A stretch of DNA of 7,754 nt from Gammaproteobacteria bacterium (GTDB lineage Bacteria > Pseudomonadota > Gammaproteobacteria > Arenicellales > JAHEKD01), in NCBI GenBank assembly GCA_024638545.1, contig JAHEKD010000102.1, forward strand, positions 1-7,754. Reading direction: 5' to 3'. Under the pieces are notes generated by a model, which did no database searches, had not been told where the DNA came from, and saw nothing but the letters and a program-made list of their open reading frames with translations. How positions within the stretch are numbered: position 1 is the stretch's first letter; every line of letters starts with the position of its first letter. Shown one piece after another: positions 1-6,417 of this stretch. The position numbers and the translations under genes were made by a program.

Positions 1-757
1 GTATTACCGGGTAGTGGGTAATGAAAAATGTCCTATTGTTGACACCTGGTGGCAAACAGAGACGGGCGGCATTCTAATCACGCCTCTGCCTGGCGCCATC
101 GATTTAAAGTCAGGATCTGCAACATTACCGTTTTTTGGTGTTCAGCCGGCATTGCTCGATAACGACGGTAACGAAATTGAGGGTGAGGGCGAGGGTAATT
201 TAGTAATAAAGCATAGCTGGCCAGGGCAAATGCGAACGGTTTTTGGAGATCACAAGCGATTCATCGAAACTTATTTCAGCGGGTTTGATAATGTTTATGT
301 TACCGGTGACGGTGCCAGACGTGATGCGGATGGTTACTACTGGATTACAGGCCGTGTTGATGACGTGATCAATGTTTCGGGTCACCGAATGGGTACTGCC
401 GAGGTTGAAAGTGCACTGGTGTTGCATGAAACTGTCGCGGAGGCGGCTGTGATTGGCTATCCGCATGACATCAAGGGTCAGGGTATATATGCATACGTAA
501 CTTTGATGAAAGGCGTGGAACCTTCGGACGAATTGAAAAAGGAGCTGGTAACGCTGGTAAGAAAAGAGATTGGCCCGATCGCATCGCCGGACATCATTCA
601 GTGGGCGCCTGGATTGCCCAAAACACGTTCCGGTAAAATCATGCGACGGATTCTTCGCAAGATAGCTGCGAATGAGATAGACAGTCTCGGTGACACTTCC
701 ACGTTAGCTGAACCGGCAGTGGTCGATGACTTAATCGAAAATCGGCAAAATGCGTAA
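1..757 (+). CDS. acs: acetyl-CoA synthetase, C-terminal part (5' end outside window)
   Basis: AMP-forming acetate:CoA ligase, which activates acetate with ATP through acetyl-adenylate to acetyl-CoA in the cytoplasm. The reading frame is open from base 2, so the gene begins upstream of the window and the GTG at 14 is internal. About 251 of the roughly 650 residues usual for Acs are present. Visible signatures are the adenylate-binding [10 protein letters not shown] stretch just after the edge, the GDGARRD and ITGRVDD hinge region (bases about 308-365), the SGHR motif, and the C-terminal [11 protein letters not shown] motif. The lysine of that motif (codon 635-637) is the catalytic residue for adenylation and is the known acetylation-controlled site in Salmonella and E. 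coli Acs. The end [10 protein letters not shown] is typical of gammaproteobacterial Acs. The stop is followed by an intrinsic terminator, so acs is probably transcribed separately from the genes downstream. Confidence 0.97.
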   Translation, partial: YYRVVGNEKCPIVDTWWQTETGGILITPLPGAIDLKSGSATLPFFGVQPALLDNDGNEIEGEGEGNLVIKHSWPGQMRTVFGDHKRFIETYFSGFDNVYVTGDGARRDADGYYWITGRVDDVINVSGHRMGTAEVESALVLHETVAEAAVIGYPHDIKGQGIYAYVTLMKGVEPSDELKKELVTLVRKEIGPIASPDIIQWAPGLPKTRSGKIMRRILRKIAANEIDSLGDTSTLAEPAVVDDLIENRQNA

Positions 758-793
758 ACTGCTGGTGAGTATGAATTCTTAAGAGGATTTTTC

Positions 794-826
794 AAAAAGG
801 CACACGCAAGTGTGCTTTTTTGTTTT
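794..826 (+). terminator. intrinsic terminator after acs
   Basis: A perfect six-pair stem, GCACAC (800-805) with GTGTGC (810-815), is closed by a GCAA tetraloop of the stable GNRA class. The stem is extended by AAAAAG upstream pairing with TTTTTT downstream through one G-T wobble. A T-rich tract runs to 826. The A tract on the left and T tract on the right mean it could also work on the opposite strand. It lies 36 bases past the acs stop codon. Confidence 0.92.
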
Positions 827-831
827 AAATA

Positions 832-860
832 TTGCCTTTTCTGAACATGAAAAATAAAAT
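832..860 (+). promoter_or_regulatory. candidate sigma70 promoter of the DUF294/CBS gene
   Basis: TTGCCT at 832-837 (four of six matches to TTGACA) is followed after exactly 17 bases by TAAAAT at 855-860 (five of six matches to TATAAT). It sits just past the acs terminator, where the next gene needs a new promoter. Transcription would start near 867, giving a very short leader of about 12 bases that holds GGAAA at 871-875 as a modest ribosome binding site. The region is AT-rich, so a chance match is possible. Confidence 0.45.
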
Positions 861-878
861 TAATTTCATTGGAAACAG

Positions 879-2753
879 ATGATGCAGGGTGAGTTAGAGG
901 AAATATTTGACTTTATCAAAACAGTTCGGCCCTTCGATGTACTTCCCGATAGTGAACTTAGAAAAATCAGCAAACAGCTGCGGATCAAATATTTTAGACG
1001 CGAACAGAAGATTATAAATATTGATCAACAGCATGATTCACTGTTTATCATTCGCACTGGAGCAGCCGATATTATTAACAAGGACGGCGAGCTTGTAACT
1101 CGTGTGAATGAAAAAGGGTGTTTTGGTTTTCGAGCGGTCATTAAACAGCATCCTTCACTAAGCGTGGTAATCGCCCATGAGGACTGCCTGGTTTACGTTT
1201 TATCCGGCGAGCAATTCAGGCAAATCTGTTCAAACAACATAGATTTCAAAGATCATTTCATGATGGTTGAATCACAACGCCTGCATAAGGCGCTCAAGCA
1301 GGTCAAAGGCCATGAGGATCGCTTTAGTGCGCAGATGGCGTCAAAGGTGTCTGAAATTGTCAGGCGGGGCGCAGTTTTTACAAAACAGAACCTCTCTATA
1401 TCTGAAGCCGCAAAAAAGATGGCATCCGAAAATGTTTCAACCCTGATGGTTGTTGATGACGCGGGTGAATTAATCGGATTGATTACGGACAGGGACTTAA
1501 GAATTCGCGTTCTTGCCAGAAACATGGATACCAGCAAGCCTGTCAAAACCGTAATGTCAAAAAAATTGATTAAGATTGATGCTGATACCATGGCGTTTGA
1601 AGCCGGCTTGTTAATGATGAGGCACAATATCCATCATCTGCCGATTGTAGCCGACAATAAACCTGTTGGGCTCATTTCCACAACAGACTTGCTAAAACTT
1701 TCCCACCAGAGTCCGGTATATACAATTTCTGAAATTGCAAAAGCCAACACCATCCAGCAGCTTGTTGATATAAGTGCAGATATTCCTGCAATACTCAGCC
1801 AGTTGGTTGACAGTGGCTTACGTGCTTACCAGGTCGGACAGGTCATTAGTACACTAGGAGAGAATATCAATATCAGATTGCTGGAACTGGCCGAGCTTGA
1901 ATTCGGCCCGCCACCTGTTGACTACTGCTGGCTGGCCGCCGGATCGCTTGGACGACGTGAACAGCTACTGCATTCAGATCAGGACAACGTTCTGGTGCTT
2001 GGCAACAATTTTAACGACGCTGAACACGGCCATTACTTCGAATCACTGACCCGTTTTGTCAGTGACGGTTTGAACGATTGTGGTTATGTCTATTGTCCGG
2101 GTGATGTCATGGCGACTAACCCGATATGGCGTCAACCATTGCAGCAATGGAAAAACTACTTTACCAGATGGATTAATGAACCCGAACCCAAGGCGTTGAT
2201 GTACTGCAGCATATTTTTTGACATGCGCGTTCTGTATGGAAAACGTAAATTATTTAAAAAACTGAAAAAACACTATCTCGGGATCGGTAAAGACAATCAT
2301 TTGTTTATAAGTAATTTATCAGTAAACGCCCTGCAAAATACACCTCCATTAGGTTTTTTCAGGCAGTTTGTTTTAGTCACCGACAAGGAACATAAGAATC
2401 TGCTGAATTTGAAAAACCGTGGAACAGCCCCGATAGTGGATCTGGCCAGGGTCTATACGCTGTCTGCAAGCCTTAAAAGCATCAACACCTATCAGAGGTT
2501 ATTGGATGCAAAATCATCTGGTGTAATCAGTGAGCAGGCCGCTGATAATCTGCTGGATGCATATGAATTTATAAACCTTTTCCGTATGAAGCATCAGTCA
2601 CAACAAATAATGAATAATATTAAACCTGATAATTTTGCAAATCCCAATGCGTTATCAACTTTCGAACGGGATCACCTGCGCGATGCGTTTAAAGTCGTTT
2701 CCAGGATGCAGGAGTATTTGGCTCAACGATATACGTCCAGCCACATGCGATAA
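879..2753 (+). CDS. cNMP-binding-like / CBS pair / DUF294 nucleotidyltransferase-like protein
   Basis: Four-domain soluble protein of 624 residues, a usual length for this family. Residues about 10-130 have a cyclic-nucleotide-binding-domain fold, but the phosphate-binding cassette is degenerate (FGFRAV where FGE is expected, and no RSA/RTA arginine), so cAMP binding is doubtful. Residues about 158-275 form two CBS motifs (LITDRDLR near 201-208, LISTTDLL near 265-272), a module that commonly binds adenine nucleotides. Residues about 310-450 form a DUF294 nucleotidyltransferase domain related to the GlnD N-terminus, with G355-S356, R359/R360 and the metal-binding pair D367-x-D369 intact. Residues about 480-620 match the helical DUF294 C-terminal domain. 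The substrate of the family is not known to me. ATG 879 and ATG 882 are adjacent; GGA at 871-873 fits either. The gene commonly sits beside acs and a DnaQ-like exonuclease in gammaproteobacteria, as here. Confidence 0.9.
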   Translation: MMQGELEEIFDFIKTVRPFDVLPDSELRKISKQLRIKYFRREQKIINIDQQHDSLFIIRTGAADIINKDGELVTRVNEKGCFGFRAVIKQHPSLSVVIAHEDCLVYVLSGEQFRQICSNNIDFKDHFMMVESQRLHKALKQVKGHEDRFSAQMASKVSEIVRRGAVFTKQNLSISEAAKKMASENVSTLMVVDDAGELIGLITDRDLRIRVLARNMDTSKPVKTVMSKKLIKIDADTMAFEAGLLMMRHNIHHLPIVADNKPVGLISTTDLLKLSHQSPVYTISEIAKANTIQQLVDISADIPAILSQLVDSGLRAYQVGQVISTLGENINIRLLELAELEFGPPPVDYCWLAAGSLGRREQLLHSDQDNVLVLGNNFNDAEHGHYFESLTRFVSDGLNDCGYVYCPGDVMATNPIWRQPLQQWKNYFTRWINEPEPKALMYCSIFFDMRVLYGKRKLFKKLKKHYLGIGKDNHLFISNLSVNALQNTPPLGFFRQFVLVTDKEHKNLLNLKNRGTAPIVDLARVYTLSASLKSINTYQRLLDAKSSGVISEQAADNLLDAYEFINLFRMKHQSQQIMNNIKPDNFANPNALSTFERDHLRDAFKVVSRMQEYLAQRYTSSHMR

Positions 2754-2937
2754 GTATGCCTGACCTTATCAGACTTCAAAATAAACTATTCTGCCGATTT
2801 AAAACTGCCGTTAACTGTCCACTAAAAGACGCGCCGGTAAATCATTGCGCCGATTACAGTCTCGGTCAGACCGGAGGTATTTCGCTGCATCAGCATGACT
2901 ACAATAATCGGAAAATTATTAACTGTGCTTGTTGGGC

Positions 2938-3624
2938 ATGTTAAATCGGTTTTTGGCGCAACGCAAACTGAAAAAGCTGCTTAACGCGGCACCAAGCGGA
3001 GCACTCAAGGATTATCTCAATACCCCGTTACCGTCTCAAAACCAGTCTGTTTTTGAAACCAACTATCTCGCGCTGGATTTTGAAACCACCGGATTTGATC
3101 TTATCAAGGACGAAATTCTAAGCTTCGGATATGTGCAGGTCAGTCACTTGTCTATCGATTTAAAAACAGCCGTCCACCGGCTGGTCAAACCGGATCAAAG
3201 TATCCCTGAAAATTCCGCAATTGTTCATCATATTCTGGACGACACATCCATGCAGGGAATGCAACTGAAAACCGTGCTTGATGAATTTTTACAGCTGCTC
3301 AAGGGCAAGGTTTTGATTGCGCATTATGCAGCAGCTGAATCAAGCTACCTGAACAAGGCCTGTCAGCAGGTTTACGGATGCGGCATTGTCATTCCTGTGG
3401 CCGATACATTGATGATCGAACGGCGCAGGAGCAGGCGCAATATTACCAGCGGGCAACAGCTGAAACTGCATCAGTGCTGTCGGCGATACAATCTTCCGAA
3501 GTATAAATTACACGATGCATTAAATGATGCTATTTCCTGTGCCGAACTGTTTTTGGCACAAACTGCCTATTGGAAAAACCCGTATACAGCACGGATTAGT
3601 CAGCTGATAAATTATCTTCCCTGA
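2938..3624 (+). CDS. stand-alone DnaQ-family 3'-5' exonuclease-like protein
   Basis: DEDDh-superfamily exonuclease domain with a short basic N-terminal tail (RFLAQRKLKKLL). Numbering from a TTG at 2929, motif I is LDFETTG with D50 and E52, and motif III is HDALND with H195 and D200. Motif II is AHYAAAESSYL, in which the usual aspartate is E137 and the HN pair is HY. The enzyme may therefore use glutamate as a metal ligand, or have reduced or altered activity; I believe Glu at this site recurs in this acs-linked subfamily, but I cannot check that here. Such proteins are often named DNA polymerase III epsilon-like, but this is not the replicative DnaQ: it lacks the C-terminal clamp and polymerase-binding tail. 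I chose ATG 2938; the frame is closed by TAA at 2920-2922 and TTG 2929 or 2932 are alternatives. No start has a good ribosome binding site. The substrate (DNA, RNA or nucleotide) is unknown. Confidence 0.85.
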   Translation: MLNRFLAQRKLKKLLNAAPSGALKDYLNTPLPSQNQSVFETNYLALDFETTGFDLIKDEILSFGYVQVSHLSIDLKTAVHRLVKPDQSIPENSAIVHHILDDTSMQGMQLKTVLDEFLQLLKGKVLIAHYAAAESSYLNKACQQVYGCGIVIPVADTLMIERRRSRRNITSGQQLKLHQCCRRYNLPKYKLHDALNDAISCAELFLAQTAYWKNPYTARISQLINYLP

Positions 3625-3657
3625 GTGATTGAGTGATTCCGCAGCGAAAAAGTAAAC

Positions 3658-3666
3658 TGCTATAAT
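3658..3666 (+). promoter_or_regulatory. extended -10 promoter of the receiver/fusion/kinase cluster
   Basis: TGCTATAAT is a perfect extended -10 element (TGn plus consensus TATAAT), the best promoter match I see in the window. The -35 position is poor (TCCGCA at 3638-3643, three of six), which an extended -10 tolerates or which an activator could compensate for. The expected transcription start is near 3673, about 36 bases before the receiver start codon. It lies in the 84-base gap after the exonuclease stop. Confidence 0.75.
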
Positions 3667-3681
3667 GTGTTGGAATCCATT

Positions 3682-3690
3682 AAGGAGAGG
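3682..3690 (+). promoter_or_regulatory. Shine-Dalgarno-like AAGGAGAGG with unusually long spacing
   Basis: A strong anti-16S match lies inside the expected leader, but it ends 18 bases before ATG 3709. No ATG, GTG or TTG lies at the usual distance in any frame, so it can only serve the receiver gene. It may act through folding of the leader, or it may be fortuitous. Confidence 0.45.
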
Positions 3691-3708
3691 TTTTACAAAG
3701 ATAAAATC

Positions 3709-4077
3709 ATGGCTAAAAAAATAGCGCTCGTGGATGATGAACCCAATATACTGCTCTCGCTCGAATTTTTAATAGAACGCGCCGGCTACGACGTCCAAAC
3801 AGCCTCAGATGGTGATGCCGCGCTGGCGCTGGTTGAATCATGGCAGCCCGACATGCTGATTCTGGATGTAAACATGCCCAAACGTGATGGTTTTGAAGTG
3901 TGCCAGTCGCTTAGAGCAAACCCGAATTTCAAGGATTTGAAAATCATTATGCTGACAGCTAAGGGAAGAGAGGTTGAGCGGGAAAAAGGGCTTGCTATCG
4001 GTGCTGATGATTATGTGACCAAACCATTTTCAACCCAGGAAATAATAGATAAGGTCAAGGCGTTACTGGAAAACTGA
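3709..4077 (+). CDS. single-domain CheY-like response regulator
   Basis: A receiver domain of 122 residues with no output domain. From ATG 3709 (MAKKIALVDDEPN), the acidic pair is D9-D10, the phospho-acceptor is D53 (ILDVNMPKRDG), the switch threonine is T83 (MLTAKG) and the conserved lysine is K105 (VTKPF), so it should be phosphorylatable. The frame extends back to a GTG at 3667, but that codon is upstream of the predicted transcription start near 3673, and the protein from 3709 already begins exactly as a receiver should. It acts in the cytoplasm by protein contact, either as a phosphate shuttle or by binding a partner. The next gene starts 36 bases downstream, so the two are very probably co-transcribed. 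Likely partners are the fusion protein just downstream and the STAC-type kinase at 6407; neither is shown by sequence alone. Confidence 0.95.
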   Translation: MAKKIALVDDEPNILLSLEFLIERAGYDVQTASDGDAALALVESWQPDMLILDVNMPKRDGFEVCQSLRANPNFKDLKIIMLTAKGREVEREKGLAIGADDYVTKPFSTQEIIDKVKALLEN

Positions 4078-4113
4078 CGAGCAATTTATGCGATCTGTCG
4101 GATTAGGATTTCG

Positions 4114-6174
4114 ATGAAAAAATTAAATAAATTCGAGCTGCTGTACATCTTATCTATAGTTGCACTTGTAACCGGGCTGGTTCTTGCGGTCTTGCAATTT
4201 CGCCTTTCAGGTGCTGACAGTTTAGCTATCGGCATCATCATTTCATCGCTGTTGGCCCTCGGCGCCATTGTTATCAACTTGTTTACACAGCGAAAACAGT
4301 TGTTCAGACCATTAAATGTGCTTCGCAGGGGAGGGGAGATCATCCTGAATACCCATGCGGCGCATGAACTCGAAATGCCGGAAGCGCATGCACTTGGAAA
4401 CCTGCCTGAAATCGTACATCAGTTGGGCGATGAGATCATGCGTTCGCGCCATGAAATCAGCCGCGCATTGCAAACGGGTGCACAATCCGCTGATCTTAAA
4501 AAAATCTATCTGGAACAGGTGATTCGTTGTCAGGACGAGGGAATCATTGTCTGTAATCATCATCACAGGATAATCCTTTATAATCCGGCAGCCCTGCGGG
4601 TGACAGGTGGCCACACGTCACTGGGTCTGGGGCGGTTTCTGTCAGATTTATTGCCCAAGCCTGTGCTGGAAAATACGATTGACCATATGAATATTCACAA
4701 AGCCGGCGAGGAGAAACAAAATAATCCCTCTTCTGAATTTGTCTGTTCCATACAGGACAGTGATCATCTGCTGCTCTGCAAGATGACGCTCCTGACAAGC
4801 ACTGCGGACACCTCACATTCTCACGGTTATGTTCTGACTTTATCAGACATTACCTCCAAACAATTTATACTGGGCAAAAGAAACAAAATAATGCGCAGTT
4901 CGATTGATAACATGCGCAGCCCGCTTGCCAACCTGCGGGCTGCCGCCGAGAACCTTAACTATTTCGCGGATATACCCGATGATTTGCGGCAAAAATTCTA
5001 CGCCGTCATTGCCGAGGAAAGTACAAATCTTAGTCTGCAGGTTGATGAACTGGCACAGGTTTCCAGAGAACTGGTTGGCGGGGAATTCATCCTCACTGAT
5101 GTATATTCATCGGATTTAGTCAATAATGTAATCCGGCGTGCGAATAGTGAAGAACGAATTCAGGTTATACAGACCGGCTTACCGATCTGGCTAAGGCTGG
5201 ACAGTCATGCGGTAACCATTTTACTGTTATTTTTCATAAAACAGATCCAGCTTTTGACCAGGGCTGAAAAATTCGATCTCGAAGCTCAGCAGATAGATAA
5301 CCGGGCTTACCTGCAGATTAGCTGGGAAGGTTTACCCATCTCCGATACCAAGCTGAATAACTGGCTGGATGTTTCTTTAGCTGATGTCGTTGGTTTTCCG
5401 TCCGTGCAAAGTGTGCTCGATCAACACCACAGCGTATTGTGGAGTCAGACCAGTCCCCGTGACAAGTCACAGGCACTGTTTCGTATCTCGGTGCCGATAA
5501 GCCGCCAGGACAGAAGTGCGGTGGTTGAGTATATTCCATCGCGCCCGATTAGTTATGATTTTGATATCATGGATATGACCGGTGATGATGAAACCATCAT
5601 GCAGAGGCGGCTTCGCGATCTGGAGTACGTAGTATTCGATACCGAGACCACTGGCCTGAATGTCGAGAAGGGCGATAAGATTATTTCTGTTGCAGGCGTG
5701 CGTATTGTTAATCAGCGCATTCTGTCCAATGAAACTTTCGATCAACTGGTTAATCCACAGCGCAAAATACCCCGAGAATCTATTCGCTATCACGGTATAA
5801 CAGATGATCACGTCAGCAATGCCCCCACCATAGATATTGTGCTGCGCAAGTTCAAGGAATTTGCAGGAGACGCTGTGCTGGTTGCACATAATGCCTGGTT
5901 CGACATGCGGTTTATTCGCCAGCAAGAAAGACAATCCGGCATTAAGTTTAACAACACCGTACTTGATACGTTGATGTTGTCAGTCTGCCTGCATGGCCAC
6001 GAAGTTGAACAATCGCTGGATGCCATTTTGGATCGACTCGGTATCGAAGTAATGAACAGGCATACAGCTATGTCCGACAGCATGGCGACAGCGCAACTGC
6101 TGCTGAGCTTGATCGATCTGCTGGAGCCCAAGGGGATTATCACGCTGCAGGATGCACTCAATGCCTACAGCTAG
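4114..6174 (+). CDS. membrane-anchored PAS / degenerate histidine kinase / DnaQ exonuclease fusion
   Basis: 686 residues. Two N-terminal membrane helices (about 7-29 and 34-57) are joined by a tiny loop, leaving almost nothing outside the cell. A HAMP-like linker follows (about 64-119), then a PAS domain (about 135-250; EGIIVCN at the start, TLSDIT at the end). Residues 255-320 resemble a HisKA dimerisation helix pair, but in SIDNMRSPL the position of the phospho-histidine is D265. Residues about 325-465 resemble a HATPase domain with lost ATP boxes: WEGLPI (404-409) stands where DxGxGI is expected, and the N-box asparagines are missing. Residues about 503-670 are a complete DEDDh exonuclease: D509 and E511 (FDTETTG), H592-N593 with D597 (AHNAWFD), and H650 with D655 (HTAMSD). 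The start ATG 4114 has AGGA at 4105-4108. Inference: a pseudokinase sensor that controls a tethered nuclease. Annotation pipelines may call it only DNA polymerase III epsilon. Confidence 0.88.
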   Translation: MKKLNKFELLYILSIVALVTGLVLAVLQFRLSGADSLAIGIIISSLLALGAIVINLFTQRKQLFRPLNVLRRGGEIILNTHAAHELEMPEAHALGNLPEIVHQLGDEIMRSRHEISRALQTGAQSADLKKIYLEQVIRCQDEGIIVCNHHHRIILYNPAALRVTGGHTSLGLGRFLSDLLPKPVLENTIDHMNIHKAGEEKQNNPSSEFVCSIQDSDHLLLCKMTLLTSTADTSHSHGYVLTLSDITSKQFILGKRNKIMRSSIDNMRSPLANLRAAAENLNYFADIPDDLRQKFYAVIAEESTNLSLQVDELAQVSRELVGGEFILTDVYSSDLVNNVIRRANSEERIQVIQTGLPIWLRLDSHAVTILLLFFIKQIQLLTRAEKFDLEAQQIDNRAYLQISWEGLPISDTKLNNWLDVSLADVVGFPSVQSVLDQHHSVLWSQTSPRDKSQALFRISVPISRQDRSAVVEYIPSRPISYDFDIMDMTGDDETIMQRRLRDLEYVVFDTETTGLNVEKGDKIISVAGVRIVNQRILSNETFDQLVNPQRKIPRESIRYHGITDDHVSNAPTIDIVLRKFKEFAGDAVLVAHNAWFDMRFIRQQERQSGIKFNNTVLDTLMLSVCLHGHEVEQSLDAILDRLGIEVMNRHTAMSDSMATAQLLLSLIDLLEPKGIITLQDALNAYS

Positions 6175-6183
6175 AGGCGGCAA

Positions 6184-6417
6184 ATGAAAAAATCTCGAGA
6201 ATTATTATTAATACTTGTCATTTTTGCAGCATTTGTACTTAACTATCCCTGGCTGTCAATCGTATCGAAGCAACTGCTGGTTTTTGGTATTCCATTGCTT
6301 TACTTTTACCTGTTCGGTATGTGGTTTGTGTTTATAGCACTGGTTTACATTTTTGTTAATAATTTAAACAATAACCTGGAAAACAAAACTAAAGTGAAAA
6401 CTGACGATGTTAAGTGA
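6184..6417 (+). CDS. small two-helix membrane protein, DUF3311-like
   Basis: 77 residues. Two hydrophobic helices (about 7-22 and 31-59) are separated by a short polar turn and followed by a polar, lysine-rich tail of about 18 residues. The pattern FGIPLLYFYLFGMW resembles the small DUF3311-type membrane proteins that accompany sodium/solute symporters; I assign this by pattern only. AGAGG at 6173-6177 overlaps the stop codon of the upstream gene and gives a good start at ATG 6184, nine bases past that stop. Its end overlaps the start of the next gene, whose N-terminal half is symporter-like. A role as a small partner or stability subunit of that membrane sensor is an inference from the overlap and the known pairing of DUF3311 or DUF4212 proteins with symporters. 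Confidence 0.8.
   Translation: MKKSRELLLILVIFAAFVLNYPWLSIVSKQLLVFGIPLLYFYLFGMWFVFIALVYIFVNNLNNNLENKTKVKTDDVK

Noticed and set aside
14..757. GTG at 14 as the true start of acs
   Set aside because: The frame continues to the window edge with typical Acs residues, and a 247-residue protein would lack most of the adenylation domain.
1253..1627. 124-codon minus-strand frame inside the DUF294 gene, and similar antisense frames elsewhere
   Set aside because: They lie opposite well-supported coding sequence, show no domain signature and have no promoter or ribosome binding site that I can see.
2756..2944. 62-codon open frame starting two bases after the DUF294 stop codon
   Set aside because: It has no ribosome binding site of its own, no recognisable domain and an unusual Cys/His/Asn-rich composition, and it runs into the start of the exonuclease in another frame. 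A short chance frame is more likely, though a decayed gene cannot be excluded.
2938..3624. Replicative DNA polymerase III epsilon subunit (dnaQ)
   Set aside because: Motif II deviates, the polymerase-binding C-terminal tail is absent, and the neighbours are regulatory and acetate genes rather than the usual rnhA.
3667..3708. Upstream GTG start adding 14 residues to the receiver
   Set aside because: The GTG directly abuts the TATAAT element and lies before the predicted transcription start; the receiver fold begins at ATG 3709.
3665..3721. Leader-peptide-like frame of 18 codons over the receiver start
   Set aside because: Its ATG overlaps the end of the -10 element, so the predicted transcript would not contain it.
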